A DNA stretch of 12,144 nucleotides from CAIPVR01 sp049316905. Lineage in GTDB: Bacteria > Actinomycetota > Acidimicrobiia > Acidimicrobiales > Microtrichaceae. The stretch is taken from contig JBMOJH010000104.1 in the NCBI GenBank assembly GCA_049316905.1, positions 1 to 12,144 of the forward strand, in the 5' to 3' direction. Under the pieces are notes generated by a model. The model did not search any database and was not told the DNA's origin. It worked only from the letters and a program-made list of their open reading frames with translations. The position numbers and the translations under genes were made by a program. Positions 12,119 to 12,144 of the stretch are shown piece after piece (the first letter of the stretch is position 1; the number at the start of each line of letters is the position of its first letter).

Positions 12119-12144
12119 GTGCCCGAGCGCCCTCCCCGGAACGA
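12119..12144 (+). CDS. Start of an unidentified gene (runs off right edge)
   Basis: Only eight full codons are present, beginning with GTG and reading MPERPPRN. The call rests on the TAGCCT box placed 7 bases upstream, matching other starts in this window, and on the frame staying open to the edge. The sequence is too short to suggest a function. It is divergent from the dipeptidase, with 62 bases between the two start codons. Confidence 0.5.

Overview
The window is very GC-rich throughout. It has strong G/C preference at third codon positions, TANNNT-type -10 boxes placed directly before start codons, and several sensory c-di-GMP proteins. This points to a high-GC actinobacterium. The protein style (Thr-rich surface linkers, PAS/GAF/GGDEF multidomain sensors) would suit an Acidimicrobiia-type lineage, but that is an impression and not shown by a marker gene. 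There are no rRNA, tRNA, CRISPR or insertion-sequence features visible. No gene-free stretch exceeds 300 bases; the longest gap is 116 bases (11227-11342).

Layout, left to right. (1) 1-1063, minus strand: a zinc-ribbon, single-pass membrane protein followed, with a 4-base overlap, by a lipoprotein that runs off the left edge and probably starts at CTG. (2) 1158-4799, plus strand: a 1213-residue protein built as two successive PAS-GGDEF-EAL units. (3) 4858-5115, plus strand: an unrecognised 85-residue ORF with a leaderless-type promoter; its 3' end overlaps that of the next gene. (4) 5088-7385, minus strand: a lipoprotein CocE/X-Pro dipeptidyl-peptidase-like serine hydrolase. (5) 11226-7430, minus strand: a two-gene operon of a PAS-GAF-PAS-GAF-GGDEF diguanylate cyclase and a PAS-PAS-GAF protein without an output domain, joined by an ATGA overlap. 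(6) 12056-11343, minus strand: a VanX-like D-Ala-D-Ala dipeptidase. (7) 12119-12144, plus strand: the first codons of a divergent gene.

The main theme is cyclic-di-GMP signalling. The large plus-strand protein has an intact first GGDEF and a mostly intact second EAL, while its first EAL and second GGDEF have lost key residues, so synthesis and degradation appear split between the two halves. The operon at 7430-11226 adds an apparently active diguanylate cyclase with its own I-site and a translationally coupled sensor. Upstream of this operon is a TCAA-N15-GCCGATGG sequence resembling sigma-28 (FliA/WhiG-type) promoters, a possible link to motility or development.

A second theme is promoter layout: four start codons (4858+, 7385-, 12056-, 12119+) lie 7 or 8 bases after a TANNNT box, the geometry expected of leaderless mRNAs. 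All functional calls rest on motifs read by eye; no database search was possible.
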